This document shows positions 44,338-53,560 of a DNA stretch of 64,000 nt, one piece after another (the stretch's first letter is position 1; each line of letters starts with the position of its first letter). The position numbers were made by a program, and so were the translations under genes. Under the pieces are notes generated by a model, which made no database searches, was not told the origin of the DNA, and was given only the letters and a program-made list of their open reading frames with translations. The stretch is taken from positions 2,828,001 through 2,892,000 of the forward strand of contig NZ_CP029552.1 of NCBI RefSeq assembly GCF_003173775.1, in the 5' to 3' direction. This DNA comes from Methylobacterium sp. 17Sr1-1. GTDB taxonomy: Bacteria; Pseudomonadota; Alphaproteobacteria; Rhizobiales; Beijerinckiaceae.

Positions 44338-45791
44338 CCGATCCGCTTCGGCACCTGATGCAGGCCGGGTTCCTCGGCCGCTTCTACAGCGACGGAGCGT
44401 GGCGCGAGCCGGCGGGGACGGAGCGCGCCGGCGTCGTCGACCCGGCGAGCGAGACGGTGATCGCCGAGGTCGCGCTCTGCGATCGAGACGACGTCGCGCA
44501 CGCGGTCGCCGCCGCCAGGCGGGCCTTCCCGGTCTGGTCGCGCACGCGGGCCGCCGAGCGGGCCGCGCTCCTCGACCGGGTCCACGGGCTGGTGATGGAG
44601 CGGCTGGAGCTGTTCGCCCGGGCGCTGAGCGCCGAGATGGGCGCCCCGATCTCGTACGCGCGCCAGGCGCAGGTGCCGCTCGCCGCCGCCCATCTGCGGG
44701 TCGCCCGCGACCTGCTGGCGACCTACCCCTTCCTGTCGCAGCGCGGCACCACCGCCATCGCCCGCGAGGCGATCGGCGTCTGCGCGCTCATCACGCCGTG
44801 GAACTGGCCGCTCTACCAGATCACCGCCAAGGTCGGCCCGGCTTTGGCGGCGGGCTGCACGGTGGTGCTGAAGCCGAGCGAGCTGTCCCCCTTGAGCGCG
44901 CTCCTCTTCGCCGAGGTGATGCACGAGGCCGGCTGCCCGGCGGGCGTGTTCAACCTCGTCAACGGCACCGGGCCGGTGGTCGGCGAGGCGCTGGCGACCC
45001 ACGAGCAAGTCGACATGGTCTCGATCACCGGCTCGACCCGGGCCGGCGTGCTGGTGGCGCAGGCCGCGGCCCCCACCGTCAAGCGCGTGGCGCAGGAGCT
45101 CGGCGGCAAGTCGCCGAACGTGGTGCTGCCGGACGCCGATCTCGCCCGCTGCATTCCCCACGGCGTCGCCGCGGCGATGCGCAATCTCGGCCAGTCGTGC
45201 AGCGCGCCGACCCGGATGCTGGTGCCCCGCACCCGCCTCGCCGAGGTCGAGGCCCTGGCGGGTCAAGCCGTGGCCGCGTTCGTGGTCGGCGATCCGCGGC
45301 GCGAGGCGACGACCCACGGCGCCATCGCCAACCGGGCGCAGTTCGACCGCATCCAGCAGATGATCCGGATCGGCATCGAGGAGGGCGCCAAGCTCGTCGC
45401 CGGCGGCCCCGGGCGGCCCGACGGCCTGACGACCGGCCTCTTCGCCCGCCCGACGATCTTCTCCGAGGTGCGCCGCGACATGGCGATCGCCCAGGAGGAG
45501 ATTTTCGGGCCGGTCCTGGCGATCCTGCCCTACGACAGCGTGGACGAGGCAGTCGAGATCGCCAACGACACGATCTACGGGCTCGGCGCCCACGTGCAGG
45601 GCGCCGACCTGGACCACGTGCGGGCGGTGGCGGGACAGATCCGCGCCGGCCAGGTCCATCTCAACGCCCCGGACTGGGACCCGGCCGCGCCGTTCGGCGG
45701 CTACAAGCGCTCGGGCAACGGCCGGGAATACGGCCGCGAGGGCCTGGAGGAGTACCTGGAGACGAAGGCGATCCTCGGTTTCTACCGTTAG
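44334..45791 (+). CDS. Aldehyde dehydrogenase
   Basis: A 485-residue NAD(P)-dependent ALDH. It shows PWNWPLYQITAKVGPALAAGCTVVLKPSE (cofactor pocket), GSTRAGVLVAQAA, the catalytic Glu in QELGGKSPNVVL and the catalytic Cys in NLGQSCSAPTRM. Further motifs are EEIFGPVLAILPYDSVDEAVEIAND and GGYKRSGNGREYGREGLEEYLE. The ATG at 44334 overlaps the oxidase stop. It should oxidise the aldehyde made by the upstream amine oxidase, as PuuC does after PuuB; exact substrate unknown. Confidence 0.93.
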   Translation: MTDPLRHLMQAGFLGRFYSDGAWREPAGTERAGVVDPASETVIAEVALCDRDDVAHAVAAARRAFPVWSRTRAAERAALLDRVHGLVMERLELFARALSAEMGAPISYARQAQVPLAAAHLRVARDLLATYPFLSQRGTTAIAREAIGVCALITPWNWPLYQITAKVGPALAAGCTVVLKPSELSPLSALLFAEVMHEAGCPAGVFNLVNGTGPVVGEALATHEQVDMVSITGSTRAGVLVAQAAAPTVKRVAQELGGKSPNVVLPDADLARCIPHGVAAAMRNLGQSCSAPTRMLVPRTRLAEVEALAGQAVAAFVVGDPRREATTHGAIANRAQFDRIQQMIRIGIEEGAKLVAGGPGRPDGLTTGLFARPTIFSEVRRDMAIAQEEIFGPVLAILPYDSVDEAVEIANDTIYGLGAHVQGADLDHVRAVAGQIRAGQVHLNAPDWDPAAPFGGYKRSGNGREYGREGLEEYLETKAILGFYR

Positions 45792-45880
45792 CCGGGACGG
45801 GGCCGGGGTCCGGGAGGATCACGGCTTCCGATAGGTCCGACACCACGTCGCCCCGTCATATCGGCTGCTCGGGAGCCGAC

Positions 45881-46051
45881 CCCTTTTCCCGGACGAGTGC
45901 AGCGTCAGCGGAAGGAGATCCGGGATCCAGCAGAGAGAGTGCCGCGCAGCGGCTCTGTCTACTGTATCGTTGCAGACACAGAGACGCTTCGCGACTTTTT
46001 GTGCTGGATCCCGGATCTCCTTCCACTTCGTTTCAGTCGTCCGGGAAAGGG
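45881..46051. repeat. 171-bp palindromic MITE-like element
   Basis: Inner arms of 23 bp are perfect: 45910-45932 (GGAAGGAGATCCGGGATCCA, then GCA) against 46002-46024. Outer arms CCCTTTTCCCGGACG (45881-45895) and CGTCCGGGAAAGGG (46038-46051) pair with one bulged base. The 69-bp centre carries a small GCCGCGCAGCGGC hairpin. It has no open frame and is unrelated in sequence to the other two repeat families here. It fills much of the 45792-46259 interval. Confidence 0.88.
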
Positions 46052-46259
46052 ACGGACTGACGAGAATCGTATGGCTGGACTCCATTCTGACGTTGGATGT
46101 CTTGGCACTCTCAAGGCCGAGCCAAATCACCACCCGCCCCGTTCGGTGCAATTTCGGAAACGATCGTTTTCCATCGTTTCTGTTTCCAGCCAGAAACGCC
46201 GCAGACATACTCCCTCCATCGAAACGGCGCCGCACCGGCCGCCCCCGATGGAGACGACC

Positions 46260-46907
46260 ATGACGAAGCCCTACACCCGCCTCGACCTCGACCAGGCCGT
46301 CGTCCTGCTCGTCGATCACCAGGCCGGCCTGATGTCGCTGGTGCGCGACCTCGACCCCGACCGCTTCAGGAACAACGTGCTGGCGGTGGCCGACCTCGCC
46401 GCCTACTTCAGGCTGCCGACCATCCTCACCACGAGCTTCGAGGAAGGCCCGAACGGCCCGATCATGCCGGAGCTGAAGGCCAAGTTCCCGGACGCGCCGT
46501 TCATCGCCCGGCCCGGCCAGATCAACGCCTGGGACAACCCCGATTTCGTCGCCGCCGTGAAGGCGACCGGCCGCAAGCAGCTGGTCATCGCCGGCGTCGT
46601 CACCGAGGTCTGCGTCGCCTTCGTCGCCCTGTCGGCCATCGCGGAGGGCTACGAGGTGTTCGCCGTCACCGACGCCTCCGGTACCTTCAACCCGGTGGTG
46701 CGCGACGGCGCCTGGAACCGGATGTCGGCGGCGGGCGTGCAGCTGGTGAACTGGTTCGCGGTCGCCTGCGAACTGCACCGCGACTGGCGCCGGGACGTCG
46801 AGGGGCTGGCGACGCTCCTCGGCGACCATATCCCGGATTACCGCAACCTGATGACGAGCTACGCCGCGCTCCGGGGCACGATCCCGAACGCGAATCCCGG
46901 CGCCTGA
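46260..46907 (+). CDS. Isochorismatase-fold cysteine hydrolase (YcaC-like)
   Basis: A 215-residue hydrolase. The triad of the family is visible: Asp in VVLLVDHQAGLMS (about 13-25), Lys in the central region and Cys in IAGVVTEVCVAFVALSA. The NAWDNPDFVAAVKATGRKQLVIAG stretch and the C-terminal RLxxW-like part resemble YcaC, of unknown substrate. The ATG at 46260 has GGAGACG upstream; the ATG at 46248 is an alternative. The gene precedes a LysR regulator that could control it. Confidence 0.88.
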   Translation: MTKPYTRLDLDQAVVLLVDHQAGLMSLVRDLDPDRFRNNVLAVADLAAYFRLPTILTTSFEEGPNGPIMPELKAKFPDAPFIARPGQINAWDNPDFVAAVKATGRKQLVIAGVVTEVCVAFVALSAIAEGYEVFAVTDASGTFNPVVRDGAWNRMSAAGVQLVNWFAVACELHRDWRRDVEGLATLLGDHIPDYRNLMTSYAALRGTIPNANPGA

Positions 46908-47010
46908 GCCACGCCATGACGATGCGGGAGTTTCGTGACATAGCGGCCTGCGCGCCGGCTCGCCCCATCCTTCGGGGAGGCGGGCCGGTCTCGGTCACGG
47001 GCTCTCCGGC

Positions 47011-47913
47011 ATGGCGAAGATCGTCGCTCTCCACTACTTCGCGGTCGTCACCCGCTGCACGTCGCTGCGCGACGCCGCCACCCAGCTCGACATCCATCCG
47101 AACGTCCTGGCGCGGCACATCTCGCAGCTCGAATACTACATGGACGCGCCGCTCCTGGAGCGCAGTCCCCTCGGCATCCGCCTGACCGCGGCGGGCGAGC
47201 TGCTCGCCGCCAAGCTCGACCGGACGATCAACGAGCTCGACCACGTCGTCCGCCTGATCGACGACCTGAAGGGCCTGCGCGGCGGCCTCGTCGGCGTCCA
47301 CGCCGCCGAGGGCGTCGCCTCGGCGATCCTGGTGCCGGTCCTCGCCGCCTTCGCCGCCCGCCACCCGCATGTCCGCGCCCGGCTGCGCACCGGAACCGCG
47401 AAGGACGCGGTGCGGGCGATCGAGGACGCCTCCTGCGACCTCGCCCTCACCTTCTTCGCCCCGGCCTCCGACGCGATCGCGGTGGTCAAGCGGGTGCGGC
47501 TGCCGCAATTCATCATCGCACCGCCGGACCACCCGGTGACGCGGGAGGGCGGCGCCGTTCCGGCCGCGCTCGCGCGCTATCGCTGGGTGCTGCCGGGCCC
47601 GGATTTCGGCGTGCGTACCTATCTCGACCGGGCGGCGGCAGAGGCCGGGTGCCGGATCGTGCCGACCTTCGAGGCCGCCTCCCTCGACCTCCAGCGCACG
47701 CTCATCGTGCAGGCCGGCGCCCTCGGGGTGCTGCCCCGCGCCACCGTGGCCGACGGCATCGCCGCCGGCACGATGGTCGCGGTGCCCTTCCCCGACACGA
47801 TGCCGGTCGAGACCTCCCTCGACCTCTGCGTCCCGGCCGACCGCCAGCCGAGCTTCGCCGCCGAGCGCCTGCGTCGCGACCTGGAGGCCGCACTGCTCCA
47901 AGTCAGGGCCTGA
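47011..47913 (+). CDS. LysR-family transcriptional regulator
   Basis: A 300-residue LysR regulator. The winged HTH is at 1-62 (ALHYFAVVTRCTSLRDAATQLDIHPNVLARHISQLEYYMDAPLLERSPLGIRLTAAGE) and the type 2 periplasmic-binding-like effector domain runs from about 90 on (GLVGVHAAEGVASAILVPVLAAFAARHPHVRARL). It is transcribed in the same direction as the neighbouring hydrolase and the second peptide transporter, and is a candidate regulator of either. Start: ATG at 47011, no strong ribosome binding site. Confidence 0.9.
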   Translation: MAKIVALHYFAVVTRCTSLRDAATQLDIHPNVLARHISQLEYYMDAPLLERSPLGIRLTAAGELLAAKLDRTINELDHVVRLIDDLKGLRGGLVGVHAAEGVASAILVPVLAAFAARHPHVRARLRTGTAKDAVRAIEDASCDLALTFFAPASDAIAVVKRVRLPQFIIAPPDHPVTREGGAVPAALARYRWVLPGPDFGVRTYLDRAAAEAGCRIVPTFEAASLDLQRTLIVQAGALGVLPRATVADGIAAGTMVAVPFPDTMPVETSLDLCVPADRQPSFAAERLRRDLEAALLQVRA

Positions 47914-48226
47914 CCGCCCGGGAAGTGCCACGAAAAGCGGTGCACGCCTCGCACGATTTCGTCGTAGTCAGCCCGCCCGACCTCCCGCATCCTGCGACGG
48001 TCCGCGGCAGTTCGGACCATGGGCCGTCCTGCTCATGGGACAACCTGCGCGGCGCCGCGTCTGCTGTCCCGATATTTGCGTCGAGCTTGCGTCTTCACAA
48101 CAATCCGTCGTTCCCGGCATCTTTCGGCAAGCTGGTCTGTCGATTGCATGCTCGGTCGCCGCGGGCAGCCTCGCCCGCCCCTGATGGCAGCGTCGACTTC
48201 GGCGAGCCTTGCGAGGAGACAACTTG
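47914..48226. other. Interval upstream of the second peptide-transporter operon
   Basis: About 310 bp. Apart from the GAGGAG ribosome binding site at 48213-48218, I see no gene, repeat or clear promoter; it should contain the operon promoter. Confidence 0.4.
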
Positions 48227-49801
48227 ATGGCGTTTCGTCGGTCCGTTCTCGGCCTCGTCGCCGCAACCGCGGCCCTGCTCGCCCCCGGAGTCGCGCCGGC
48301 GCAGACGCTCAAGGCGGTGATGCATTCGGACGTCAAGATCGTCGACCCGATCTGGACGACCGCCTACATCGTCCGCAACCACGGCTACATGATCTACGAC
48401 ACCCTGTTCGCACTCGACGGACAGGGCGAGGTCAAACCGCAGATGGTCGACACCTACACCGTGTCGCCCGACAACCTGACCTACACGTTCACCTTGCGCG
48501 ACGGCCTGCTATGGCACGACGGCAAGCCGGTGGCGGCGGAGGATTGCGTCGCCTCGATCAAGCGCTGGGCGGCCCGCGATTCCCTCGGCCAGAAGCTGAT
48601 GACCTTCGTCGAGGGCATGAGCGCCGACGACGCGAAGCGCTTCACCGTCAAGCTGAAGTCGCCGACCGGGCTCCTGCTGTTCGGCCTCGCCAAGCCGTCC
48701 TCGAACGTGCCGTTCATGATGCCGAAGCGGGTCGCCGAGACCGACCCGAACCAGCAGATCTCGGACTTCACCGGCTCCGGTCCCTTCGTGATGAAGACCG
48801 ACGAGTGGAAGCCCGGCGACAAGATCGTCTATACCAAGTTCAAGGACTACAAGCCGCGCGCGGAGCCGGCCTCGGGCCTCGCCGGCGGCAAGGTGGTCAA
48901 GCTCGACCGGGTCGAGTGGCTGGCGATCTCGGACCAGCAGCAGGCGGTGAATGCCCTGCTCGCCGGGGAGATCGACCTGATCGAGCAGCCGGCCTACGAC
49001 CTGATCCCGCTGCTCAAGGGCGATTCCGGCGTCCAGCTCGTCGATTACAATCCCCTCGGCCTGCAATACGCGATGCGGCCGAACCACCTGATCAAGCCCT
49101 TCGACAACCCGAAGGTGCGCCAGGCCCTGACCTACGCCCTCAACCAGACCGACTTCCTCCAGGCCGTGGTGGGCGACCCCGATTACTACAAGACATGCAA
49201 GGCGCTGTTCGTCTGCGGCTCGCCGCTCGCCACCGAGAAGGGGATGGACGGGCTGCTCGAATCGAACTTCGCCAAGTCGAAGCAGCTGCTGAAGGAGGCG
49301 AACTACGACGGCACGCCGATCGTCCTCCTGCACTCGACCGACCTGCAGACCCTGACCAATCTCGGCCCGGTCGCCAAGCAGCTGCTCGAGAAGGGCGGCT
49401 TCAAGGTCGATATGCAGTCGTCCGACTGGCAGACCGTGGTGGCACGCCGGGTGCGCAAGGATCCGGCCGACAAGGGCGGCTGGAACCTGATGAACACCTC
49501 CTGGGTCTCGGCCGACATCCTGAACCCGGTGATGGCGAGCTTCATGAACATGAGCTGCGAGAAGGCACCGTTCGGCTGGCCCTGCGACGCCGAGATGGAG
49601 AAACTGCGCGACGAATTCGCCCGCGAGGTCGATCCGGCGAAGCAGAAGGCGATCGCCGAGACCGTGCAGACCCGCTGGCGCGAGGTCGTTCCTTACGTCC
49701 ATCTCGGCCAGTTCTACATCCCGATCGCCGCGCGCAAGAACATCTCCGGCATCCTGACCGCCGCCGCGCCGGTGTTCTGGAACGTCGATAAGAAGAAATA
49801 G
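48227..49801 (+). CDS. Peptide-type ABC transporter substrate-binding protein
   Basis: A 524-residue SBP_bac_5 protein. The signal peptide MAFRRSVLGLVAATAALLAPGVAPAQ is followed by TLKAVMHSDVKIVDPIWTTAY. Family motifs are TFTLRDGLLWHDGKPVAAEDCVASIKRW, FTGSGPFVMKTDEWKPGDKIVYTKFKDY and GLQYAMRPNHLIKPFDNPKVRQAL. It is only distantly like the binding protein at 37644-39254, so the ligands probably differ. The ATG at 48227 is placed by GAGGAG 8 nt upstream. Permease, ATPase, amidase and MlrC genes follow. Confidence 0.93.
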   Translation: MAFRRSVLGLVAATAALLAPGVAPAQTLKAVMHSDVKIVDPIWTTAYIVRNHGYMIYDTLFALDGQGEVKPQMVDTYTVSPDNLTYTFTLRDGLLWHDGKPVAAEDCVASIKRWAARDSLGQKLMTFVEGMSADDAKRFTVKLKSPTGLLLFGLAKPSSNVPFMMPKRVAETDPNQQISDFTGSGPFVMKTDEWKPGDKIVYTKFKDYKPRAEPASGLAGGKVVKLDRVEWLAISDQQQAVNALLAGEIDLIEQPAYDLIPLLKGDSGVQLVDYNPLGLQYAMRPNHLIKPFDNPKVRQALTYALNQTDFLQAVVGDPDYYKTCKALFVCGSPLATEKGMDGLLESNFAKSKQLLKEANYDGTPIVLLHSTDLQTLTNLGPVAKQLLEKGGFKVDMQSSDWQTVVARRVRKDPADKGGWNLMNTSWVSADILNPVMASFMNMSCEKAPFGWPCDAEMEKLRDEFAREVDPAKQKAIAETVQTRWREVVPYVHLGQFYIPIAARKNISGILTAAAPVFWNVDKKK

Positions 49802-49805
49802 TCTG

Positions 49806-50747
49806 ATGCTCGGCTACGTGCTGCGGCGGCTGCTGGCCGCCATCCCGGTCCTGGCGATCGTCGCGGTGCTGGTCTTCCTGATGCTGCGGCTCACGCCCGG
49901 CGACCCGGCGGCGGTGATCGCCGGGGACAACGCGTCGAGCGAGCAGATCGCGCAGGTGCGCCACAAGCTCGGCCTCGACCAGCCGCTGCCGGCGCAGTTC
50001 GCGATCTGGATCGGCAATATGCTCCAGGGCAATCTCGGCGAGTCGTTCTTCTTCAAGAAGAGCATCGGCGAATTGATCCTCGGGCGGATCGAGCCGACCC
50101 TGTCGCTCGCCGCCGCCACGATGCTGATCGCGGTCTGCGTCGCGATCCCGCTCGGGGTCGTGGCGGCCTACCGCCACGGCTCCTGGCTCGACCGGATCGT
50201 GATGGGCGCCTCGGTCCTCGGCTTCTCGGTGCCGGTCTTCGTGATCGGCTACGGGCTGATCTACGTGTTCTCGATCACCCTCGGGTGGTTCCCGGTCCAG
50301 GGCTACCAGCCGCTCTCCGGAGGATTCGGCGGCTACCTGCACCGGCTGGTCCTGCCGGCGCTGACGCTCTCGGTCGTCTACATCGCGCTCATCGCCCGCA
50401 TGACCCGGGCGAGCGTGCTCGAGGTCCTGAACGAGGATTACATCCGCACCGCCAGGGCCAAGGGCCAGGTCGAGCGCAAGATCCTCTTCCGCCACGCGCT
50501 CAAGAACGCCGCGGTGCCGATCGTCACCGTCGTCGGCATCGGCATCGCGCTCCTCATCGGCGGCGTGGTGGTGACCGAGAGCGTGTTCGCCATCCCCGGC
50601 CTCGGCCGCCTCACCGTCGATGCGGTGCTCGCCCGCGACTACCCGACGATCCAGGCGCTGATCCTCATGTTCTCGGGCGTCTACGTCCTCATCAACCTCC
50701 TGATCGACCTGACCTACAGCCTGTTCGACCCGAGGATCCGTCATTGA
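49806..50747 (+). CDS. Peptide-type ABC transporter permease (DppB-like)
   Basis: A 313-residue permease. MLGYVLRRLLAAIPVLAIVAVLVFLMLRLTPGDPA is the standard first segment. GNLGESFFFKKSIGELI, EVLNEDYIRTARAKGQVERKILFRHALKNAAVPIVTVVG (the ATPase-coupling EAA-like loop) and GGVVVTESVFAIPGLGRLTVDAVLARDYP are all conserved. It begins 4 nt after the binding-protein stop. Confidence 0.95.
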   Translation: MLGYVLRRLLAAIPVLAIVAVLVFLMLRLTPGDPAAVIAGDNASSEQIAQVRHKLGLDQPLPAQFAIWIGNMLQGNLGESFFFKKSIGELILGRIEPTLSLAAATMLIAVCVAIPLGVVAAYRHGSWLDRIVMGASVLGFSVPVFVIGYGLIYVFSITLGWFPVQGYQPLSGGFGGYLHRLVLPALTLSVVYIALIARMTRASVLEVLNEDYIRTARAKGQVERKILFRHALKNAAVPIVTVVGIGIALLIGGVVVTESVFAIPGLGRLTVDAVLARDYPTIQALILMFSGVYVLINLLIDLTYSLFDPRIRH

Positions 50748-50757
50748 GGGGCCTGTC

Positions 50758-51681
50758 ATGAGTGCCGAGCCGACCCTGCTGGCGCCCTCGGCCGCGCTCC
50801 CGCCGCCCGGCCGGTCGCTCGCCGCGCGCCTCCTGCGCAACCCCGTCGTGGCCTTCGGCGCCGGCTTCCTGCTGCTGATGGCCTTAATCGGGGCGTTCGC
50901 CCCGTTCCTCGGCACCCTCGATCCGACCGCGATCAACCCGGCCACCCGCAACCGCCCGCCGGGTTTCGAGCGCACGATCCGGGCCGACGACGGCACGACC
51001 AGCACCTTCCGCCACCGGATGGGCACCGACAGCCTCGGGCGCGACGTCTACAGCCGCGTGCTCTACGGCGCCCGGGTCTCGCTGCTGATCGCCGTCTCGG
51101 TGGCGGCCATCTCGCTCGCCATCGGCCTCCTGCTCGGGCTCGTCGCCGGCTACATCCGCCCCCTCGACGGGCCGATCATGCGGCTGATGGACGGGCTGAT
51201 GGCGATCCCCGGCATCCTGCTCGCCATCGCGGTCGTCTCGCTGTTCCGGGCCGGCCTGCCTGCGGTCATCGCGGCGATCGTGGTGCCGGAGATCCCCCGG
51301 GTGGTGCGGCTGGTGCGCTCCATCGTGCTCTCGGTGCGGGAGGAGCCCTACGTCGAGGCCGCGATCATGGCCGGCACCCGCCTGCCGCTCCTCATGGCGC
51401 GCCACATCCTGCCCAACACGATCGCGCCGCTGATCGTGCAGGGCACCTTCATCGCCGCCTCGGCGATCCTGGTCGAGGCGGTGCTCTCCTTCCTCGGCAT
51501 CGGCATCCCGCCGGAGACGCCGAGCTGGGGCAACATCATGGCGGAGGGCCGCAACCTGTTCCGCGTCTACCCGCACAACATCCTGTATCCGGGAATCTTT
51601 CTCGGCCTGACGGTGCTCGCCGTGAACATGCTCGGCGACGGCCTGCGCGACACCCTCGATCCGAAGATGACCGGCCGATGA
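50758..51681 (+). CDS. Peptide-type ABC transporter permease (DppC-like)
   Basis: A 307-residue permease. The N-terminal segment is NPVVAFGAGFLLLMALIGAFAPFLG. RHRMGTDSLGRDVYSRVLYGARVSLLIAVSVA is typical DppC. The coupling loop is EEPYVEAAIMAGTRLPLLMARHILPNTIAPLIVQG, and SFLGIGIPPETPSWGNIMAEGRNLF ends the domain. Its stop overlaps the ATPase start (ATGA). Confidence 0.95.
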   Translation: MSAEPTLLAPSAALPPPGRSLAARLLRNPVVAFGAGFLLLMALIGAFAPFLGTLDPTAINPATRNRPPGFERTIRADDGTTSTFRHRMGTDSLGRDVYSRVLYGARVSLLIAVSVAAISLAIGLLLGLVAGYIRPLDGPIMRLMDGLMAIPGILLAIAVVSLFRAGLPAVIAAIVVPEIPRVVRLVRSIVLSVREEPYVEAAIMAGTRLPLLMARHILPNTIAPLIVQGTFIAASAILVEAVLSFLGIGIPPETPSWGNIMAEGRNLFRVYPHNILYPGIFLGLTVLAVNMLGDGLRDTLDPKMTGR

Positions 51682-53333
51682 CCGCGCCGATGAGCGAAGC
51701 GCCCTCCCCCGTCCTCGAGGTCGAGAACCTCGCCATCGCGCTGCCCGGCGGCGGCGACCGGCTGCGCGCCGTCGACGGCGTCTCCTTCACGGTCGCCCCG
51801 GGCGAGATCGTCTGCGTCGTCGGCGAATCGGGCTCCGGCAAGTCGGTCACCGCCTTCTCGGTGATGGGGCTCCTCGCGCGCGTCCTGAAGCCCGTCGCCG
51901 GGGCGATCCGTCTGCTCGGAGAGGACGTGCTGACGGCGAGCCCGCAGCGCCTGCGGGCGCTGCGCGGCGACCGGATGGCGATGATCTTCCAGGAACCGAT
52001 GACGGCGCTGAACCCGGTGCTGACCGTCGGCGACCAGATCGAGGAGGTGCTGCGCATCCACACCGACCTCGGCCCTTCGGCGCGCCGCGCCAAGGTGCTG
52101 GCGATGCTGGAGGCGATGCACCTGCCCGATCCGGAGCGGATGCACGCCTCCTATCCCCACCAGCTCTCCGGCGGCCAGCGGCAGCGGGTGATGATCGCCG
52201 CCGCGCTCATCCTCGACCCGGCCCTCCTCATCGCCGACGAGCCGACGACGGCGCTCGACGTCACGACGCAGGCGCAGATCCTGCGGCTCATCCGCGAGAT
52301 GCAGGAGCGGCGCGGTACCGGCGTCCTGTTCATCACCCACGATTTCGGCGTGGTGGCGGAAATCGCCGACCGGGTCGTGGTGATGCAGCGCGGCCGCATC
52401 GTCGAGCAGGGGCCGGCGGCGCAGGTGCTGGGCAGCCCGCAAGCCGCCTACACCAGGATGCTGATCGCCGCGGTGCCGACGATGACGCCAGCCCCCAGGC
52501 CCCCGGTGACCGGGACGCTGGCGCTCGAGACCGCCGGCCTCGCCAAGACCTATCGCAGCGGCGGCCTGTTCAAGAAGACGCGTGAGGTCCACGCCGCCGC
52601 CGACGTCGCGCTTCGCATTCATCGCGGCGAGACCGTCGGCATCGTCGGCGAATCCGGCTCGGGCAAGTCCACGGTCGCGCGCTGCATCGCCCGGCTGATC
52701 GCCCCGAGCGGCGGGCAGATCATGGTCGGCGACCACGACATCGCCCGCCTGCCGGAACGCCGCCTCAGGCCGTTGCGGCAGAAGATCCAGGTGGTCTTCC
52801 AGGATCCGTTCCGCTCGCTCAACCCGCGCCGGACGGTCGGCGCCTCGATCATCGAGGGCCCGGTGAATTTCGGTGCCACGCCGGAGGCCGCGACCGCGCG
52901 GGCGCGCGAGCTGATGGGCCTCGTCGGCCTCGACCCTGCGGCCCTCGCCCGCTATCCGCACCAGTTCTCCGGCGGCCAGCGCCAGCGCATCGCGCTCGCC
53001 CGGGCCCTCGCGATGGAGCCCGAGATCCTGATCGCCGACGAGGCGGTCTCGGCCCTCGACGTCTCGGTGCAGCGCCAGGTGCTGGCCCTTCTCGACGACG
53101 TGCAGCGCCGCTTCGACCTCGCGATCCTGTTCATCACCCACGATCTGCGGGTGGCGGCGCAGATCTGCGACCGGCTGATCGTGATGCAGCGTGGCCGGAT
53201 CGTCGAGGAGGGCCCGACCGGGGAGGTCTTCGCCCGACCGAGTGCGGCCTATACCCGGGCGCTGATCGAGGCGGCGCCGGGGCGGGAGTTCGGGCGGGGG
53301 GCGGAGCACCACCAGGAAGCGGCCTCCGCCTGA
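51678..53333 (+). CDS. Peptide-type ABC transporter, fused double ATPase
   Basis: A 551-residue DppD-DppF fusion. First half: GESGSGKSV Walker A, FQEPMTALNPVLTVGDQI, LSGGQRQRVMIAAAL, LLIADEPTTALD, THDFGVV. Second half: GESGSGKSTVARC, FQDPFRSLNPRRTVG, FSGGQRQRIALARAL, ILIADEAVSALD, THDLRVA. In the second Walker B the usual Pro is Ala-Val (DEAVSALD), common in DppF. Co-transcribed with the two permeases. Confidence 0.95.
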   Translation: MTAPMSEAPSPVLEVENLAIALPGGGDRLRAVDGVSFTVAPGEIVCVVGESGSGKSVTAFSVMGLLARVLKPVAGAIRLLGEDVLTASPQRLRALRGDRMAMIFQEPMTALNPVLTVGDQIEEVLRIHTDLGPSARRAKVLAMLEAMHLPDPERMHASYPHQLSGGQRQRVMIAAALILDPALLIADEPTTALDVTTQAQILRLIREMQERRGTGVLFITHDFGVVAEIADRVVVMQRGRIVEQGPAAQVLGSPQAAYTRMLIAAVPTMTPAPRPPVTGTLALETAGLAKTYRSGGLFKKTREVHAAADVALRIHRGETVGIVGESGSGKSTVARCIARLIAPSGGQIMVGDHDIARLPERRLRPLRQKIQVVFQDPFRSLNPRRTVGASIIEGPVNFGATPEAATARARELMGLVGLDPAALARYPHQFSGGQRQRIALARALAMEPEILIADEAVSALDVSVQRQVLALLDDVQRRFDLAILFITHDLRVAAQICDRLIVMQRGRIVEEGPTGEVFARPSAAYTRALIEAAPGREFGRGAEHHQEAASA

Positions 53334-53356
53334 TGCCACCGAATAAAGATCGAGCA

Positions 53357-53512
53357 CGGGATCCCCTCTCCCGTGTGGGAGAGGGGTAGGGGTGAGGGTG
53401 ACACGGTTCAGTGTGAACCGCTCAGCGTGGTGCTGACAGATCAACGCTTGGTGCCTGACTCAGAACCGTAGCACCCTCACCCCTAACCCCTCTCCCACAC
53501 GGGAGAGGGGAA
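53357..53512. repeat. Palindromic repeat, family 2
   Basis: CGGGATCCCCTCTCCCGTGT ... GGGGTAGGGGTGAGGGTG on the left and CACCCTCACCCCTAACCCCT ... CCCACACGGGAGAGGGG on the right are inverted copies. The inner loop includes a small CGGTTCAGTGTGAACCG hairpin. It lies between the ATPase and the amidase gene, so it may separate expression of the two. Confidence 0.88.
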
Positions 53513-53560
53513 CGCGCCTTGTCTTGAAACAGTAACTGTAACCACAGCAGGACTACACCA

